Assembly (NCBI RefSeq): GCF_026723865.1
Contig: NZ_CP113529.1
Span: 5,146,001-5,210,000 of the forward strand
Source of the DNA: Mycobacterium sp. Aquia_216
GTDB lineage: Bacteria > Actinomycetota > Actinomycetes > Mycobacteriales > Mycobacteriaceae
Direction: 5' to 3'
DNA length: 64,000 nucleotides
Part shown: piece by piece, positions 60,965 through 64,000 of the stretch
Layout: every line of letters begins with the position of its first letter
Numbering within the stretch: position 1 is the first letter of the stretch
Notes under the pieces: generated by a model
The model's database searches: none
Told to the model about the DNA's origin: nothing
Seen by the model: the letters and a program-made list of their open reading frames with translations, nothing else
Program-made: the position numbers and the translations under genes

Positions 60965-62428
60965 ATGACAGGACCGGTGGTCGACCCCGCAGTCGGGCCG
61001 ACGGTGCCGCTCTCGCAGATCGCTCACGCTTACGCAATCCAGCTGGTCTGCCGGGCCTTGGGAATGGTGGCGTCCGTCGTGTCGGTGGCGATGACTGCCC
61101 ACTACCTGGGCCCCGGGCTCTACGGACAGCTCACGATCGCGGTCGTGTTCATCGGGATGTGGTCCAGCCTGGCCGATCTCGGCATTGGCACCGTCATCGT
61201 CCGGCGCGTCACATCCGGCCGGGGCGATCTCGAGCGGCTCGTCCGGGTCAACAGTGGCCTGTCCCTGCTGTATTGCCTGCCGCTGGCCGCCGCGGCGGCA
61301 GTCACCGGGCTGCTCGTGTACCACGATGCCGACGTCCGGGTGATGCTCGTGGTCTTGTCCGGGCAGCTGTTGATGATGACGATGACCACTCGGTTCGAGC
61401 CGGTTTTCATGGCCACCGTCAAGTTCTCCGCGGTGGCCATCTCCGACGTTGCCAGCCGGTTGGCGGTGCTGGCCGCGGTCTGCTGGCTGGTGACCAGCCG
61501 AGCGGACGTGATCTGGTTCGCGGTGGTCCAGCTCATCCCGCCGGCCCTGCAACTGTTGATCCAAGGCACCGCCGCGGCGCGACAGGTCTCGCTGCGCCCC
61601 ATCTTCGCGCTGCGAGAGGCCGCTGATTTGATGCGGGAAAGCCTGCCGCTGATGGGTGTCATGGTGGTCGCCCTCGTGTACTGGCGCGCCGACGGCGTCA
61701 TCCTGTCCTTGCTGAGCACTCAATCCGAGGTCGGCATATACGGATTGGCCTACACGCTCGCGTTCAATACCGAGGTGCTGGCACTGTTCTTCCTGAAGTC
61801 ATCGCTGTCGACCGCCACGGAGCTGTTCTCGCGCGATGTCGGCGCTTTCGCCGAGTTCCTGCGCCGCAGCGTCGAACTGATGTATTTCCTGATGGTGCCG
61901 GTCGCCGTGGTCGGCGGGTTACTGGCCGGGCCGTTGATCGGGTTGCTCGGCGACCGGGCCTTCGTCGCTCGCGGAACCCCGACGCTGGCACTGCTGTTGG
62001 CCGCGGCCGCGCTGCGGTGCATCGCCAGCACCCTCGGCCAGGGATTGTTCGCCTCACATCAACAGCGGTTCTTGTTCCGGGTCTGGGTCGTCACGCTGGC
62101 GCTCAACATCGCGCTGAATCTCGTGCTGGCCGGCCGGTTCGGCGCTGTCGGTGCGGGGGTGACGCTGGTGTGCACGGAGCTGTTCGGCACGGCGGCCGCG
62201 AGCTGGCGGCTGCGACGCCGGTGCGGCTACCGCGCACCGGTGAAGTTCTTGCTGCGGGTGCTGGTGCCGACCGCGGCCAGTGTCGCCGTCGTGCTGCTGC
62301 TCCCCGGTCTGCACGTGGTGTTGGCGCTGACGATTGCGGCCGCCGTCTACCTGGCTGTCAACATGGCAATCGGGCCCGTCAACTGGTCGATGTTGACATC
62401 GCTCACCCGGAAAACGGCACCGGCATGA
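60965..62428 (+). CDS. Polysaccharide flippase (Wzx/oligosaccharide transporter type)
   Basis: The 487-residue protein is strongly hydrophobic with about 12-14 helices, and has the MOP/MATE-type polysaccharide exporter pattern (AHYLGPGLYGQLTIAVVFIGMWSSLADLGIG, then VYWRADGVILSLL and SEVGIYGLAY). It probably moves lipid-linked oligosaccharide across the membrane. ATG 60965 is 10 bases after the transferase; an in-frame ATG at 60941 overlaps it. The stop overlaps the next gene's ATG (ATGA), showing coupling. Confidence 0.88.
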   Translation: MTGPVVDPAVGPTVPLSQIAHAYAIQLVCRALGMVASVVSVAMTAHYLGPGLYGQLTIAVVFIGMWSSLADLGIGTVIVRRVTSGRGDLERLVRVNSGLSLLYCLPLAAAAAVTGLLVYHDADVRVMLVVLSGQLLMMTMTTRFEPVFMATVKFSAVAISDVASRLAVLAAVCWLVTSRADVIWFAVVQLIPPALQLLIQGTAAARQVSLRPIFALREAADLMRESLPLMGVMVVALVYWRADGVILSLLSTQSEVGIYGLAYTLAFNTEVLALFFLKSSLSTATELFSRDVGAFAEFLRRSVELMYFLMVPVAVVGGLLAGPLIGLLGDRAFVARGTPTLALLLAAAALRCIASTLGQGLFASHQQRFLFRVWVVTLALNIALNLVLAGRFGAVGAGVTLVCTELFGTAAASWRLRRRCGYRAPVKFLLRVLVPTAASVAVVLLLPGLHVVLALTIAAAVYLAVNMAIGPVNWSMLTSLTRKTAPA

Positions 62429-64000
62429 CCCGGCAGCGGGACCGGGCCTATCTGAAACTCCCGATCGGTGACACGTCCGCGCTGCCGGCCGCGCGGCCGC
62501 TCGCGGTGCTGATCGTGACCGACAAGAACCACGCCCTGGTTGCGAAATGTCTGACCAGCGTCGCCGCGCAGCTACCCGAGCTGCCCGTCTACGTCTACGA
62601 GAACAGCGGTGCGGGATATCCCGGTCGCGGGGAGCTGGCCGCCCGGTATCCGGCGGTCCATTGGGTGCTGGGGTCGGCGAGCCTCGGCGTCGGCGAGGCG
62701 TTCAACGCGTTGGTGGAGCACGTTCCCGGCGACGCCGACCTACTGCTCCTGAATCCCGCCGCCCAGCTGCGCGGACCGTTGACGCGCACCAGGGAACTAC
62801 TGCGTCAGCCACGAGTGGCGGCGGTATCGCCGATGGCGGATGCCGATACCGCATCCGAGTCGTCCCCGTGGGACCTGGCGATGCGCCGTCCCACGCTGCT
62901 CCGTGCGCTGGTGGCGGCCACCGGCCATTCGAATTCGCTACGCCGAAGCCCGATTTCACCCCGGTATACCCACCAACCCGGCGAATCGCGGAGCATCGAC
63001 GGCTATGTCGACGGCGGCTGCCTGGCGATCAGCCGCGCGGCCTGGAACACCGTCGGCGGCTTCGACGAGGAGTTCTTCGGCTACGGGGTGGACGTCGACT
63101 GGCAGACCCGCGCCCGCGCGGCGGGCTGGCGCATTCTGCTCGCCAACGAACTTGGCTTCCGTCGCGGTAGTCCGGTGGCCGACTTCGGTGCGCTCGGAGT
63201 CGACGCATTGCCCGACGGGAACGGTTCGGCCGACGGACGCCGCCGCGATCACGACTTGCTGCGGGCCAATACCGCGCTGGTGCTCGAGCACCAGTTCGGC
63301 GTTCACCACGCGGATATATACCTAGCCGGAACAACGCTTTTGGACCGACTGCAACCCCCGAAGCGCGCCGAGCGCCGCAGGGCGCGGCGCAGTCGGAGCC
63401 ACGGACTGCCGGAGATCGTGATCGCCACCAACCGCCTGGTCTACGGCGGAGCCGAGCGGCAGAAGGCATTGCTGGCAGCCGAATTGGCTCGCCGCGGCTA
63501 CCCGGTGACCATCGTCTGCGTGCAACGATTCGGCCCGATGATCGGGGAGATTCCGAACAGCGTGCGGGTGGTGCGACAACCGTGGTGGGCGCCGGCCGTC
63601 GACCTGCGCGACGGCCCGGCGGTATTGATCAGCGGCGACACCAATACCGAGACGGGGTTCGGCACGCTGTGGCGGGCCGCCTCCCGCGAGCGGCGCTGGC
63701 TGGTCGCCCCGCACACTCCGCCGGAGCAGGACAGGCCGATCTACTCGCGGCCACTCGCCGCCGCAATGTCTCGAGCGGACGGTTTTATTGTTCTGGCACA
63801 ACGTCATTGGGAAATGCTGGCCGCTCAGCATCGGTTGACCGGACGGCGCTTCGTGGCACCCAACGGCGTCACCCTGGAGGACCAGCCGCGCCAGCGGATC
63901 CGCCCGCCCGATGCTCCGGTGCATCTGGTGGTGCTGTCGCGGATCGTCGAGCACAAAAACCCCCACCTGCTGGTCGATGCGCTCAGTGACCTTACCGAAT
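62425..64000 (+). CDS. Two-domain glycosyltransferase (GT2-like plus GT4-like), 3' end cut
   Basis: The ATG at 62425 overlaps the flippase stop by 4 bases, and the frame stays open for 525 codons to the end of the window. The first 280 residues form a GT-A fold of GT2 type: PLAVLIVTDKNHALVAKCLT, ADLLLLNPAAQLRG, VDGGCLAISRAAWNTVGGFDEEFFGYGVDVDW. From about residue 330 a second GT-B domain of GT4 type starts at EIVIATNRLVYGGAERQKALLAAEL and runs through GFIVLAQRHWEMLA, APNGVTLE and LVVLSRIVEHKNPHLLVDAL. It likely adds two successive sugars to the repeat unit. The GT4 C-terminus lies outside. Confidence 0.88.
   Translation, partial: MTRQRDRAYLKLPIGDTSALPAARPLAVLIVTDKNHALVAKCLTSVAAQLPELPVYVYENSGAGYPGRGELAARYPAVHWVLGSASLGVGEAFNALVEHVPGDADLLLLNPAAQLRGPLTRTRELLRQPRVAAVSPMADADTASESSPWDLAMRRPTLLRALVAATGHSNSLRRSPISPRYTHQPGESRSIDGYVDGGCLAISRAAWNTVGGFDEEFFGYGVDVDWQTRARAAGWRILLANELGFRRGSPVADFGALGVDALPDGNGSADGRRRDHDLLRANTALVLEHQFGVHHADIYLAGTTLLDRLQPPKRAERRRARRSRSHGLPEIVIATNRLVYGGAERQKALLAAELARRGYPVTIVCVQRFGPMIGEIPNSVRVVRQPWWAPAVDLRDGPAVLISGDTNTETGFGTLWRAASRERRWLVAPHTPPEQDRPIYSRPLAAAMSRADGFIVLAQRHWEMLAAQHRLTGRRFVAPNGVTLEDQPRQRIRPPDAPVHLVVLSRIVEHKNPHLLVDALSDLTE

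Overview
The window is GC-rich chromosome from a slow-growing Mycobacterium. The evidence is a PE/PPE/Esx cluster of the ESX-5 type (PE8-PPE15-EsxJ-EsxI), a second PPE gene, DUF732 and lipobox proteins, and gene order matching M. tuberculosis H37Rv from Rv1058 (fadD14) down to Rv1007c (metS), read in reverse. Several genes absent from that H37Rv interval are inserted, so this is a related environmental or opportunistic species rather than the M. tuberculosis complex. I did not assign a species. Ortholog names come from remembered protein sequences and order, not from a search.

Region by region. 1-3437: fadD14 (cut by the window edge), an Rv1057-type beta-propeller with an MprA-box-like repeat upstream, and a DUF427 protein. 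3445-10002: accessory genes (DUF6295-like, dienelactone hydrolase, phytase-esterase-like lipoprotein, six-helix membrane protein, two methyltransferases, DUF732 secreted protein) and a tRNA-Leu antisense to the end of the second methyltransferase. 10345-13367: the ESX-5-type substrate operon, closed by a strong terminator. 13599-24362: trcR-trcS, then a co-directional kdp locus (a 25-residue leader membrane ORF, kdpF, A, B, C, D, E) with a MIRU-like element between kdpD and kdpE. 24632-34001 (minus strand): ppx2, DUF501, divIC/ftsB-like, eno, lpqU, mazG and mfd.

34120-40129: an extra diaminopimelate-decarboxylase-type enzyme, a TetR regulator, tRNA-Gln, glmU, prsA, an inserted arsC-like gene and lpqT. 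40130-45706: an accessory block with a cyclase/NB-ARC/LuxR regulator, a P450 and an SDR. 46049-54911: rplY, pth, pks16-type ligase, the rpfB-ksgA-ispE operon with a leader that may be an RNA switch, tatD and metS. 54975-64000: a PAS protein, two tandem TetR genes resembling gamma-butyrolactone receptors, a decayed PE remnant, a PPE gene, and an exopolysaccharide-type cluster (RmlC-like epimerase, polyprenyl-phosphate sugar transferase, flippase, two-domain glycosyltransferase) that runs off the end.

Functional links. TrcRS and MprAB are both known to control Rv1057 in M. tuberculosis, and both trcRS and the Rv1057 ortholog lie here. KdpDE should control kdpFABC for potassium uptake. GlmU, IspE, Mfd, RpfB, KsgA and MetS form the conserved housekeeping backbone. 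The most unusual points are the re-oriented kdp operon with its MIRU, leader peptide and enlarged KdpC; the loss of the lipobox cysteine in RpfB; the frameshifted PE remnant; and the paired receptor-like TetR genes beside a glycan cluster. I saw no CRISPR array, intact insertion sequence or prophage.
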